Source of the DNA: Sulfurovum sp.
GTDB lineage: Bacteria > Campylobacterota > Campylobacteria > Campylobacterales > Sulfurovaceae
Direction of reading: 5' to 3'
DNA: 17,348 bases
Assembly (NCBI GenBank): GCA_020719895.1
Contig: DYPM01000007.1
Coordinates: 1-17,348 of the forward strand
The notes below the pieces were generated by a model. That model was not told the origin of the DNA, ran no database searches, and saw only the letters and a list, made by a program, of their open reading frames with translations. Position 1 is the stretch's first letter; every line of letters starts with the position of its first letter. The translations under genes and the position numbers were made by a program. This document shows positions 1 to 7,229 of this stretch, piece by piece.

Positions 1-165
1 TCTAAGTCTGCTTCATGTGCTTTATATTTGACTTCAATGATCGCTATATCTTTGCTGTTCACCATCTGCTCTTACATGTATATTTTTTGTTATATCGAAT
101 CTAAGCCAATCCCAAAATCTTAATTGCTTATTTAGAGGTTTCAATTCGTACGATTGACAAAGAAT
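1..165 (-). pseudogene. Broken fragment, PD-(D/E)xK nuclease-like (DUF3782-type?) protein, cut by window edge
   Basis: Two adjacent minus-strand frames look coding but are not joined. The frame from about 165 to 58 reads ...YELKPLNKQLRFWDWLRF then DITKNIHVRADGEQ and soon stops. The frame from ATG at 65 to the window edge reads MVNSKDIAIIEVKYKAHEAD. The second piece has the I-E-V-K strand typical of PD-(D/E)xK nuclease folds and resembles the C-terminal part of DUF3782-like proteins common in this phylum (from memory). The upstream frame has a stop at 166-168 and no ribosome binding site, and the ATG at 65 has only a weak one. A frameshifted, decaying gene is the simplest reading. Two unrelated fragments, or a short intact gene starting at 65 and continuing outside the window, remain possible. 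Confidence 0.35.
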
Positions 166-337
166 TTAAGGAATTTTTATCAAATATAAAAGTTAAACAA
201 GCTTAGAGGATCAAATAACTCAACAAATAAAGTCACATTTTGTAACACATTTTTTATTTCTATGTAACCAACTTACACAAATTTTGTATCAATTTTTACG
301 CAACTTATCAAAAAAATCACTTTTAATTTCGCCTCGT
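166..337. other. AT-rich intergenic region upstream of acnB
   Basis: No gene is seen here. TGTAAC occurs at 241-246 and again at 263-268, exactly 22 bp apart, followed by the reverse-oriented CTTACA at 272-277. This could be a regulator site on one face of the helix ahead of the acnB promoter, but the motif is short and the DNA is very AT-rich. Confidence 0.25.
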
Positions 338-343
338 TATAAT
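338..343 (+). promoter_or_regulatory. Predicted -10 box of the acnB promoter
   Basis: A perfect TATAAT lies 34 bp before the acnB start. No good -35 hexamer sits 16-18 bp upstream, as is usual for sigma-70 promoters in Campylobacterota. Transcription would start near 350, giving a leader of roughly 28 nt with AGGAG at 367-371 as ribosome binding site. Confidence 0.6.
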
Positions 344-377
344 TTGTCGAATAAAACCAAAATTTAGGAGACCTAAG

Positions 378-2951
378 ATGGCCTTAATTGAACAATATAA
401 AGCACATACGGCTGAACGTGCCGTACTTGGAGTGCCACCTTTGGCATTGACCGCTGCACAGGTTGCGCAACTTGTTGAACTGCTCAAAGCTTCGCCTATT
501 GCGGAGCAAGAGTATGCGATGGATATGTTTGAAAATAAAGTACCAGCAGGCGTAGATGATGCTGCTTATGTAAAAGCGGCATTTCTTAATGACATTGTGC
601 AAGGAAATGTAACGTGTGATGCGATTGATGCTATCAAAGCGTGTGAGATTCTTGGCAAAATGTTGGGTGGATTCAATGTCCAGCCTCTTGTAGAAGCGTT
701 GAAATTAGATGACGAAGTGGCGAGTGTAGCAGCAGAGCAACTCAAAAATACGATTCTTGTTTACAACTCATTTAATGATGTCAAAACAATGATGGATGAA
801 GGCAATACGAAAGCCAAAGAGGTCATTGAGTCGTGGGCAAATGCAGAGTGGTTTACCAACAAACCAACACTTGCAAACGAAATGACATTGACAGTTTATA
901 AAATCCCTGGAGAGACAAACACGGATGATCTTTCACCTGCTTCTGAAGCGTTTACAAGAGCTGATATTCCACTCCATGCAAACTCTATGCTTGTTAATAG
1001 AATGGAAAAACCACTTGAAAAGATGGCAGAACTCAAAGAAAAAGGTTATCCATTAGTATATGTTGGAGATGTTGTTGGGACAGGAAGTAGCCGAAAATCA
1101 GGTATCAACTCTGTACAGTGGTATATGGGAGAGAATATCGCAGGAATACCAAACAAAAGAACAGGTGGTGTTGTGATAGGTTCTATCATCGCTCCAATCT
1201 TTTTCAATACAGCAGAAGACAGTGGATGTTTGCCACTTGAAGCCAATGTGGACAAACTTGAGACAGGAGATGTGATAATTATCAAACCTTTTGATGGTGT
1301 AATCGAAAAAGAAGGCGTTGTGGTTTCACAGTTTTCACTCTCTCCAAACACACTTCCCGATGAAATGAGAGCTGGTGGTCGTATTCCGTTGATTATCGGA
1401 AAAGGACTTACTGCAAAAGCAAGAGAGGCACTTGGACTTGGTGCTTCTGATATGTTTATGACTCCCGATCAACCAAATGATAATGGCAAGGGCTTCACAC
1501 TCGCACAAAAAATGGTAGGAAAAGCGTGTGGCGTAGAAGGTATCAAACCGAGCGTTTATTGTGAGCCAATCGCTACAACTGTAGGAAGCCAAGATACGAC
1601 AGGACCAATGACTCGAGATGAGATTATTGAACTTGCAGCTTTGAGTTTTGGTGCGGATATGGTAATGCAATCTTTTTGTCATACAGCAGCGTATCCAAAA
1701 CCTGCGGATATCCAACTTCAACACACACTTCCACCATTTTGGACTACAAGAAAAGGAGTGATTCTAAGGCCAGGTGATGGCGTAATCCACTCTTGGCTTA
1801 ATAGACTTTGCCTTCCTGATACTGTGGGAACAGGTGGAGATTCGCATACACGTTTCCCAATCGGTATCTCTTTTCCTGCAGGTTCGGGACTTGTCGCGTT
1901 TGCGGGCGTGACAGGTATGATGCCACTTACGATGCCTGAGTCTGTACTTGTAAGATTTAAAGGTGAAATGCAAATAGGTATCACACTTAGAGATCTTGTC
2001 AATGCGATTCCATATCAAGCAATCAAAGATGGTCTTTTGACGGTTGAGAAAAAAGGTAAAAAGAATATCTTTGCGGGAAGAATTCTTGAGATCGAAGGGC
2101 TTGAAAGTATGAAATGCGAGCAAGCATTTGAGCTTAGTGATGCTTCAGCAGAGAGATCAGCAGCAGCTTGTACAGTGAAGCTTGACAAAGAGCCTGTAAT
2201 GGAATATCTTAGCTCAAACGTTGCTTTGATTGAAGAGATGATCAAAAATGGCTACGAAGATGCGACTACACTTCAAAGACGTGCTGATAAAATGAAAGCG
2301 TGGTTAGCAAATCCAGAGCTTCTTGAAGCCGATGCCGACGCAGAGTATGCAGCAGTGATTGAAATTGACCTCAATGAAATCACAGAGCCGATTCTTGCAT
2401 GTCCAAATGATCCAGATGATGTGGCAACACTTTCGGAAATTCTTGCGAACCCTGCAAGACCAACAGGGAATATTGATGAGGTGTTTGTCGGTTCTTGTAT
2501 GACAAATATTGGTCTTTTTAGAGCATTAGGTGAAGTGCTAAAAGGAGAAGGTGCAGTCAAAGTAAAATTATGGGTTGTGCCACCAACCAAAATGGATGAA
2601 AAACAACTCACAGAAGAGGGTTACTACGCGATTTTTGGTACAGCAGGTGCAAGAACTGAAGTGCCAGGATGTTCACTCTGTATGGGAAATCAAGCACAAG
2701 CAGGTAATGGAACGGTTGTATTTAGTACTTCTACAAGAAACTTCGATAATAGACTCGGCAAAGACACCAAAGTCTATTTGGGATCTGCTGAAGTTGCTGC
2801 GGTGGTTTCATTGATTGGTCGTATTCCAACCAAAGAGGAGTATATGGAGATTGTTAATAAAAAGATCACCGATAAAAACAAAGAGAGAGTCTATAAGTAT
2901 CTCAACTTTGATCAAGTCACCGCCCAAGAACTCGAAGCGATGATCAAGTAA
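378..2951 (+). CDS. acnB: Aconitate hydratase B (bifunctional aconitase/2-methylisocitrate dehydratase)
   Basis: This cytoplasmic [4Fe-4S] enzyme interconverts citrate and isocitrate in the oxidative or reductive TCA cycle, and in many bacteria also 2-methylisocitrate. At 857 residues it has the usual AcnB length. The order is that of AcnB: an N-terminal HEAT-like helical domain (about 1-155), then the swivel domain (about 165-380, with the GDVVGTGSSRKSGINS segment), then the catalytic domains. The three cluster cysteines are visible: C707 in GSCMTNIG, and C765 and C768 in PGCSLCMGNQ. Other family signatures include TVGTGGDSHTRFPIGISFPA. The start is supported by AGGAG 6 nt upstream and by a -10 box at 338-343. 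The gene is transcribed alone and ends at a strong hairpin. AcnB in other bacteria can bind mRNA in its apo form; nothing here shows that directly. Confidence 0.97.
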   Translation: MALIEQYKAHTAERAVLGVPPLALTAAQVAQLVELLKASPIAEQEYAMDMFENKVPAGVDDAAYVKAAFLNDIVQGNVTCDAIDAIKACEILGKMLGGFNVQPLVEALKLDDEVASVAAEQLKNTILVYNSFNDVKTMMDEGNTKAKEVIESWANAEWFTNKPTLANEMTLTVYKIPGETNTDDLSPASEAFTRADIPLHANSMLVNRMEKPLEKMAELKEKGYPLVYVGDVVGTGSSRKSGINSVQWYMGENIAGIPNKRTGGVVIGSIIAPIFFNTAEDSGCLPLEANVDKLETGDVIIIKPFDGVIEKEGVVVSQFSLSPNTLPDEMRAGGRIPLIIGKGLTAKAREALGLGASDMFMTPDQPNDNGKGFTLAQKMVGKACGVEGIKPSVYCEPIATTVGSQDTTGPMTRDEIIELAALSFGADMVMQSFCHTAAYPKPADIQLQHTLPPFWTTRKGVILRPGDGVIHSWLNRLCLPDTVGTGGDSHTRFPIGISFPAGSGLVAFAGVTGMMPLTMPESVLVRFKGEMQIGITLRDLVNAIPYQAIKDGLLTVEKKGKKNIFAGRILEIEGLESMKCEQAFELSDASAERSAAACTVKLDKEPVMEYLSSNVALIEEMIKNGYEDATTLQRRADKMKAWLANPELLEADADAEYAAVIEIDLNEITEPILACPNDPDDVATLSEILANPARPTGNIDEVFVGSCMTNIGLFRALGEVLKGEGAVKVKLWVVPPTKMDEKQLTEEGYYAIFGTAGARTEVPGCSLCMGNQAQAGNGTVVFSTSTRNFDNRLGKDTKVYLGSAEVAAVVSLIGRIPTKEEYMEIVNKKITDKNKERVYKYLNFDQVTAQELEAMIK

Positions 2952-2958
2952 TACTACG

Positions 2959-2984
2959 CTTTAAACGAACTTGTTCGTTTAAAG
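2959..2984. terminator. Bidirectional terminator hairpin between acnB and the lipoprotein gene
   Basis: A perfect 12-bp inverted repeat, CTTTAAACGAAC (2959-2970) and GTTCGTTTAAAG (2973-2984), with a 2-nt TT spacer in the DNA. It starts 7 nt after the acnB stop and 10 nt from the end of the convergent gene. The T-tract is short on both sides, but position and symmetry fit a terminator shared by both converging genes. Confidence 0.75.
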
Positions 2985-2993
2985 TAAGTTTTC

Positions 2994-3800
2994 TTAACAT
3001 CTTTCTTTCATATTGCTTGCTAATCTCTCCAAATAACTGCTAAACGAATCCCACGGATTACCATCTACTCCATCATCCGTAAGATATATATATTCAAAAT
3101 CATAGGTTTTAGCATACGTACACCCAAATGTCAAAGCATCTTCTTGATTTGTCTCATAAAGCAAAAGTCCAAGTGAAGTATGCAAAGAAGGGGTATTAAA
3201 TTCAGTCGCTTCAATAGCTTTTTCATAGGTAGTTTCCCTCGAGACAATGACTGTAGCAATTTGTGTTTGAATATATGCTTCATCAACTTTTCTTCCAGGA
3301 TTGAATACAATAAAATCCAATCCTTTGTCTCGTGCGTAACCACTCAAATGCTCATAATAGTCAAAATAACTCTCTGAGTACGCCCCTTCGTCAAAAAATA
3401 TACCATCAATGCCATACGTACCATAAAACAAATACCAATTGTCTATATTTTGCTTCACATCATCAATGCTACGATTTCCAAATTTAGTATAGACATAACC
3501 GATAGTTGAAATATTAGCATCTTGAAGTTGCGTCAATCCACGAACAAAATTTGAATCACTGTTGGTAATTTGTCCATTATTTTGATTGACAATCACGACA
3601 ATCTCAAGTGTGGGATAGTGTTTTTTGAGTTCCACAAGAGGTTGCCAGCTTGTGTTATTTTCAGGATAAATATAAAGAGGAATCAATAATTTTTTTGACG
3701 CAAAAATATTACTCTTTGAAGCCTCTTTTTCTATATAGCTACATCCGTATGCTAAAAATATTGAGAAAAACAAAACCAAACGCCGTATTGAACTTTTCAT
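2994..3800 (-). CDS. Spherulation-specific family 4 (spherulin-4-like) lipoprotein
   Basis: A predicted exported protein of 268 residues. The ATG at 3800 is preferred because AAGGAG lies 5 nt upstream; a GTG two codons earlier overlaps that Shine-Dalgarno. The N-terminus (MKSSIRRLVLFFSIFLAYGC) is a lipoprotein signal with a slightly unusual lipobox, A-Y-G-C. The mature part has the pattern of the spherulin-4 family: IPLYIYP near the start, VVIVNQNNG, a G-Y-V-Y-T motif and GIDGIFFDEG, which suggest a TIM-barrel glycosidase-like fold with an acidic D-E pair at the end of a strand. The family was named from a slime-mould encystment protein, and its bacterial role and substrate are unknown. A sugar-active role at the cell surface is an inference. 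It is monocistronic, with its own extended -10 promoter. Confidence 0.8.
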   Translation of the reverse strand: MKSSIRRLVLFFSIFLAYGCSYIEKEASKSNIFASKKLLIPLYIYPENNTSWQPLVELKKHYPTLEIVVIVNQNNGQITNSDSNFVRGLTQLQDANISTIGYVYTKFGNRSIDDVKQNIDNWYLFYGTYGIDGIFFDEGAYSESYFDYYEHLSGYARDKGLDFIVFNPGRKVDEAYIQTQIATVIVSRETTYEKAIEATEFNTPSLHTSLGLLLYETNQEDALTFGCTYAKTYDFEYIYLTDDGVDGNPWDSFSSYLERLASNMKERC

Positions 3801-3824
3801 GATCACTCCTTTGAAATTTTGAGA

Positions 3825-3833
3825 ATTATAGCA
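3825..3833 (-). promoter_or_regulatory. Extended -10 promoter of the spherulin-4-like gene
   Basis: On the minus strand the sequence reads TGCTATAAT, a perfect extended -10 (TGnTATAAT), 24 bp before the ATG. There is no clear -35. A leader of about 18 nt carrying AAGGAG would result. Confidence 0.6.
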
Positions 3834-3937
3834 GACATAATCATAGCTCCAAAATCTCTTTCCGTTTTTCCCAATCGCTCATATATAGAGATAGATAATT
3901 GTAGAACTCATAAGAGTGATTTGGATATATCAAATAG

Positions 3938-4288
3938 TATGGTAAACCTGAAATATTCAACACTGATCAAGGAAGTCAGTATACAAGTTATATCCACACA
4001 CAAACTCTTAAAAATCAAGGGATAACCATCTCTATGGATGGAAAATGGAGGGCAACTGATAATATTTGTATCGAAAGATTATAGAGGAGTGCAAAAGTTG
4101 AAAAGATATACCTCAATGAATATGAGAGAATATCAACACTTAAAGATGACGTGAAAGAGTATATTGAGTTTTATAACCACAAAAGATTTCATGAAACTTT
4201 AGATTATAAAAAACCAATGAATGTTTATTATGAGAGTTTAAAATTGAACAATAAAAACTATACTAATATGAAAGAAAATGTAGCATAA
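3938..4288 (+). pseudogene. Remnant of an IS3-family transposase (OrfB, C-terminal integrase core)
   Basis: The frame reads YGKPEIFNTDQGSQYTS, then GITISMDGKWRATDN and ICIERL-stop-RSAKVEKIYLN, and ends in a piece like FYNHKRFHETLDYKKP. This is the last part of an rve-type DDE catalytic core of IS3-family transposases: the second Asp is in N-T-D-Q-G-S-Q and the Glu in I-E-R-L. The in-frame TAG at 4082-4084 stands where the family has Trp (I-E-R-L-W-R-S), a single TGG-to-TAG change. Everything before about 3938 is missing; a neighbouring frame at about 3915-3940 reads DLDISNSM, which resembles the preceding ISNSM-type segment and suggests a deletion that joined two pieces. The element cannot encode a working transposase and no left end is visible. 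Confidence 0.85.
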
Positions 4289-4324
4289 GGTAACAGGTGC
4301 TTAAGAGAGTAGGATTTTTAAAAA

Positions 4325-4353
4325 AGTTGTCTTGACAGATTGGGTGGTATAAT
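4325..4353 (+). promoter_or_regulatory. Extended -10 promoter at the right edge of the IS remnant
   Basis: TGGTATAAT at 4345-4353 is a perfect extended -10, 24 bp before the GTG start of the next gene. Just upstream is TTGTCTTGACAGATTGGGTG, which resembles right-end inverted repeats of IS3-type elements (from memory: TGTCTTGACAAATGGGG...). The TTGACA at 4332-4337 is only 10 bp from the TATAAT, so it is probably not the matching -35. The extended -10 alone can explain promoter activity, so the downstream gene may be driven partly by IS-derived DNA. Confidence 0.5.
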
Positions 4354-4377
4354 GATGTATTGTGAAGAGGTGGTATT

Positions 4378-6201
4378 GTGATAAGTTGGATTTATGATAT
4401 GAAAAAAAGAGTCTCTTTGATACTTTCGATATTTTTTGTGATGACTTTGAATGTTTTTGGTGTGTGTGATCACAATGCACAAAAGTTGGTGGAGGTATAT
4501 GATGAAGTTGTCGGATGCGAAAACAATCGTATTGTGTGGAGAGATGGCACGACGATGCTTTATGATGATGGTAAAAAGAAAACCTATCAAGAGCTTCTTG
4601 ACTCTGCTGATATCGAAGATATGTTTGCGATGTCGTATCCTGTGGGAGTGGACTCTTACGCACCACCACGTTATAACTTTGATCCAGGAAGAATTAGAAA
4701 TCAAGCTTTTTTCAAAAAACTCTATGGAGACACAAAAGGTGAAGTCAAAAAGTCACTTACGACGATTGAGTGGATGCCTCGTGTCACATCAAATATTATT
4801 GAGGTCACTACAAAAAATAGAGTGGATGTTCAGTTTGGCAAGGTCTCCCAAGCGTTAGAGAGGCTTCCTGCGAAGTTTCAAAAATATGTGACTGATATAG
4901 TTGGGGCTTTTTATTGGCGTACGATTGCTGGTACCAATCAATTGAGTCTTCACTCTTTTGGTGTGGCGATAGATATCAATCTCAAATACACGACATATTG
5001 GAGATGGGACGCACATTATCGTTATATAAATCAAATTCCTAAAGAGATAGTCGAGATATTTGAGAAGTATGGATTTGTTTGGGGAGGCAAATGGTATCAC
5101 TACGACACGATGCATTTTGAGTATCGTCCTGAATTATTGAGCAGTTCATTATCGACAAAACAGAATGATTTAGAGCAACAGATAGGACAGATGCTTATGG
5201 TTGGTTTTTATGGTACGCAAGCACCAAAAGGAAGTCAAATCTGTCGTGATATAGAGCAATATGATATTGGCGGTGTGATATTGTTTGATTACAATCCTAT
5301 CAATTCTCAACAACCCAAAAATATCTCTTCTAAAACACAATTACGCCAACTCACAGCACAACTTCAAGCGTGTAGTCCACGTCACGATTTATTGATTTCT
5401 GTAGATCAAGAAGGCGGATTGGTGCAACGACTTAAATCAAAATATGGTTTTTATGGAAAATTCCCAAAAGCTTCAGAAGTGGTACAAAATGACACTAATA
5501 CAATCCGCACTATTTACCAAAAAATGTCAAAAGAGCTTCACGATGTCGGGATTAATTTTGATTTAGCTCCTGTGGTGGATCTTGCGATAAATCCTCACAA
5601 TAGAGTGATTAATACGCACGGAAGATCTTTTGGAGATGATGGCGATAAGGTTGGCAAATACGCTTTGATATTTATCGATGCGATGCACAAAAATGATGTT
5701 TTGACATCACTCAAACACTTCCCTGGACACGGTTCATCATTGGGCGATACACACAAAGGATATGTGGATGTGACGACGTTGTGGCACAAAAAAGAGTTGG
5801 AACCTTATGCATATGTGATCAAAAAAAATAGAGCAGATACGATTATGGTGGCACATCTTTTTAATGCTACTATTGATAGACAATATCCAGCAAGTCTCTC
5901 GTATAAAACGATTGCTGGAATACTAAGAGACAAAATGCACTATGATGGTGTGGTGATTACGGATGATTTGCAAATGGGAGCGATTGTCCAACAGTTTGGA
6001 CTTCAAGAGGTGATGCGACACGCTATCAATGCGAGTGTTGATATTTTGTTGTTTGGAAATCAACTTGATCCACGCTATATCGTATCGCCAAAAAAATTGG
6101 TTGATAGTGTGATGATGTTGGTAAAAAACAAAAAGATAGAAAAAGAAACTATTCAAAAAGCAGTCTCAAGAATCCAAAAACTAAAAAAGAGGATATTTTA
6201 A
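4378..6201 (+). CDS. Secreted M15 (VanY/D-Ala-D-Ala carboxypeptidase-like) peptidase fused to a GH3 NagZ-like beta-N-acetylhexosaminidase
   Basis: A 607-residue two-enzyme fusion predicted to act on peptidoglycan outside the cytoplasm. Residues 1-30 form a signal peptide (MKKRVSLILSIFFVMTLNVFG after a short extension). Residues about 60-255 are an M15 zinc peptidase: H192 and D199 in H-S-F-G-V-A-I-D, then D243 and H246 in HYDTMHFEY. Residues about 262-600 are a GH3 domain of NagZ type: DQEGGLVQRL from D343, KHFPGHG at 446-452, the D457-x-H459 acid/base dyad of the NagZ branch, and ITDDLQMGAI with D529 as the likely nucleophile. All key residues are present in both halves. GTG at 4378 is chosen for its AAGAGG upstream; ATG at 4399 is a possible alternative. 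It overlaps the next gene by 1 nt. Free NagZ is normally a separate, cytoplasmic enzyme in Gram-negatives. Confidence 0.88.
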   Translation: MISWIYDMKKRVSLILSIFFVMTLNVFGVCDHNAQKLVEVYDEVVGCENNRIVWRDGTTMLYDDGKKKTYQELLDSADIEDMFAMSYPVGVDSYAPPRYNFDPGRIRNQAFFKKLYGDTKGEVKKSLTTIEWMPRVTSNIIEVTTKNRVDVQFGKVSQALERLPAKFQKYVTDIVGAFYWRTIAGTNQLSLHSFGVAIDINLKYTTYWRWDAHYRYINQIPKEIVEIFEKYGFVWGGKWYHYDTMHFEYRPELLSSSLSTKQNDLEQQIGQMLMVGFYGTQAPKGSQICRDIEQYDIGGVILFDYNPINSQQPKNISSKTQLRQLTAQLQACSPRHDLLISVDQEGGLVQRLKSKYGFYGKFPKASEVVQNDTNTIRTIYQKMSKELHDVGINFDLAPVVDLAINPHNRVINTHGRSFGDDGDKVGKYALIFIDAMHKNDVLTSLKHFPGHGSSLGDTHKGYVDVTTLWHKKELEPYAYVIKKNRADTIMVAHLFNATIDRQYPASLSYKTIAGILRDKMHYDGVVITDDLQMGAIVQQFGLQEVMRHAINASVDILLFGNQLDPRYIVSPKKLVDSVMMLVKNKKIEKETIQKAVSRIQKLKKRIF

Positions 6202-7229
6202 TGCGTATTTGGTTTAACAAGACTTTTTCAAGCATCAGTTCGATGTTTGAAAATATAAAAAAAGCAGAGATAGAAGATAGTGTAACAGTGATCTATACAC
6301 ATACAAATCCATCTACAGCGGCATTTTTGATAGCAGACGAATCGATGGTAGAGCCTGCAAGATTGGTTGGAGAGGCTTATTTGAGCTGGTGTCTAAACTT
6401 TTGCAAGCAACATAGGATTGATTACTTTTGGCCTTCTAAAGAGTCGATATTGATGGTGAAACATCAGAGTGATTTTGCTTTGATTGGTACTTGTGTGATT
6501 GCGGTTTCTACGCCAGAAACACTTGCTTTGCTGAACAATAAAGGTGCGTTTTATCACACATTGCCAGCTTCGGTAGCACGAACAATGGAGACGATTGTAG
6601 TGAGTGATAAGATTGGATTTGATAATGCAGTTGCAACATTATCGCAACGTTATGAAGCATTGTGCGTCAAACCTTCGGTATCTGTTTTTGGTTTGGGATT
6701 TCGGATTTTAGATACAGAGGTTGATAGTATTACTCATTTGCTTGATGGCATAGAGTACACCATTCCATTGGCTGAATTACGTTTGGGAATGGAAAAAACA
6801 CCAAAGTTTTCTGAACTGTTGGTAATGGAGTATCTTGATGGTGTAGAGTGGAGTGTAGATTGTGTAGGAGAAAATGGAAAATTATTGTGTGCCGTGCAAC
6901 GCAAAAAACATCCAAAAGCAGGTTACGGTCAAGAGATTGATAACCATCCTGATATTTGCGGTATGGTTGAGCGTTTGACTGAGTTTTATACGCTTAATGG
7001 TGTGTTTAATATTCAGTTTAGAGCAAAATCAGATGGCACTCCGTGTTTGCTTGAAATCAATCCAAGACCTTCGGGCGGTTTTGGTATGGCTTGTTTGGCA
7101 GGAGTCAATCTCGCAGAGGTTTTTTTGCAAACTCTTAGAGGCGAAAAAGTAGTGATTCCACCGTTACGTTATGGTTTGCGTATTGGTGAAATCAGCACTT
7201 CTGTAATGTTGCCAATGGATGTTAATTAA
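6201..7229 (+). CDS. ATP-grasp carboxylate-amine ligase (resembles the Ter-associated ATP-grasp group)
   Basis: A 342-residue soluble enzyme likely to join a carboxylate to an amine through an acylphosphate, using ATP and Mg2+. The N-terminal part (about 1-110) is a Rossmann-like pre-ATP-grasp domain beginning MRIWFNKTFSS. The ATP-binding lysine is probably K157 in CVKPSVSVFGLGF, and the metal ligands are in LLEINPRPSGG (E285, N287). The N-terminal pattern and overall shape remind me of the ATP-grasp family named for ter-operon biosynthetic modules, but no ter genes are visible here. The start codon overlaps the stop of the M15-GH3 gene (TAATG) and has GAGGA 7 nt upstream, so the two are translated as a pair. 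Its last 8 bases overlap the end of the convergent M20 gene. The substrate is unknown. Confidence 0.85.
   Translation: MRIWFNKTFSSISSMFENIKKAEIEDSVTVIYTHTNPSTAAFLIADESMVEPARLVGEAYLSWCLNFCKQHRIDYFWPSKESILMVKHQSDFALIGTCVIAVSTPETLALLNNKGAFYHTLPASVARTMETIVVSDKIGFDNAVATLSQRYEALCVKPSVSVFGLGFRILDTEVDSITHLLDGIEYTIPLAELRLGMEKTPKFSELLVMEYLDGVEWSVDCVGENGKLLCAVQRKKHPKAGYGQEIDNHPDICGMVERLTEFYTLNGVFNIQFRAKSDGTPCLLEINPRPSGGFGMACLAGVNLAEVFLQTLRGEKVVIPPLRYGLRIGEISTSVMLPMDVN

Noticed and set aside
1335..1724. Open frames antisense to acnB, here and elsewhere along the gene
   Set aside because: They lack ribosome binding sites and recognisable motifs, and mirror the codon pattern of a certain acnB gene.
3819..4025. 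Short plus-strand open frame upstream of and overlapping the IS remnant
   Set aside because: It starts inside the lipoprotein promoter region with no ribosome binding site and crosses the deleted transposase junction; only the DLDISNSM piece may be transposase-derived.
4332..4353. TTGACA plus TATAAT as a full sigma-70 promoter
   Set aside because: The spacer is only 10 bp, far from 16-18; only the extended -10 was kept.
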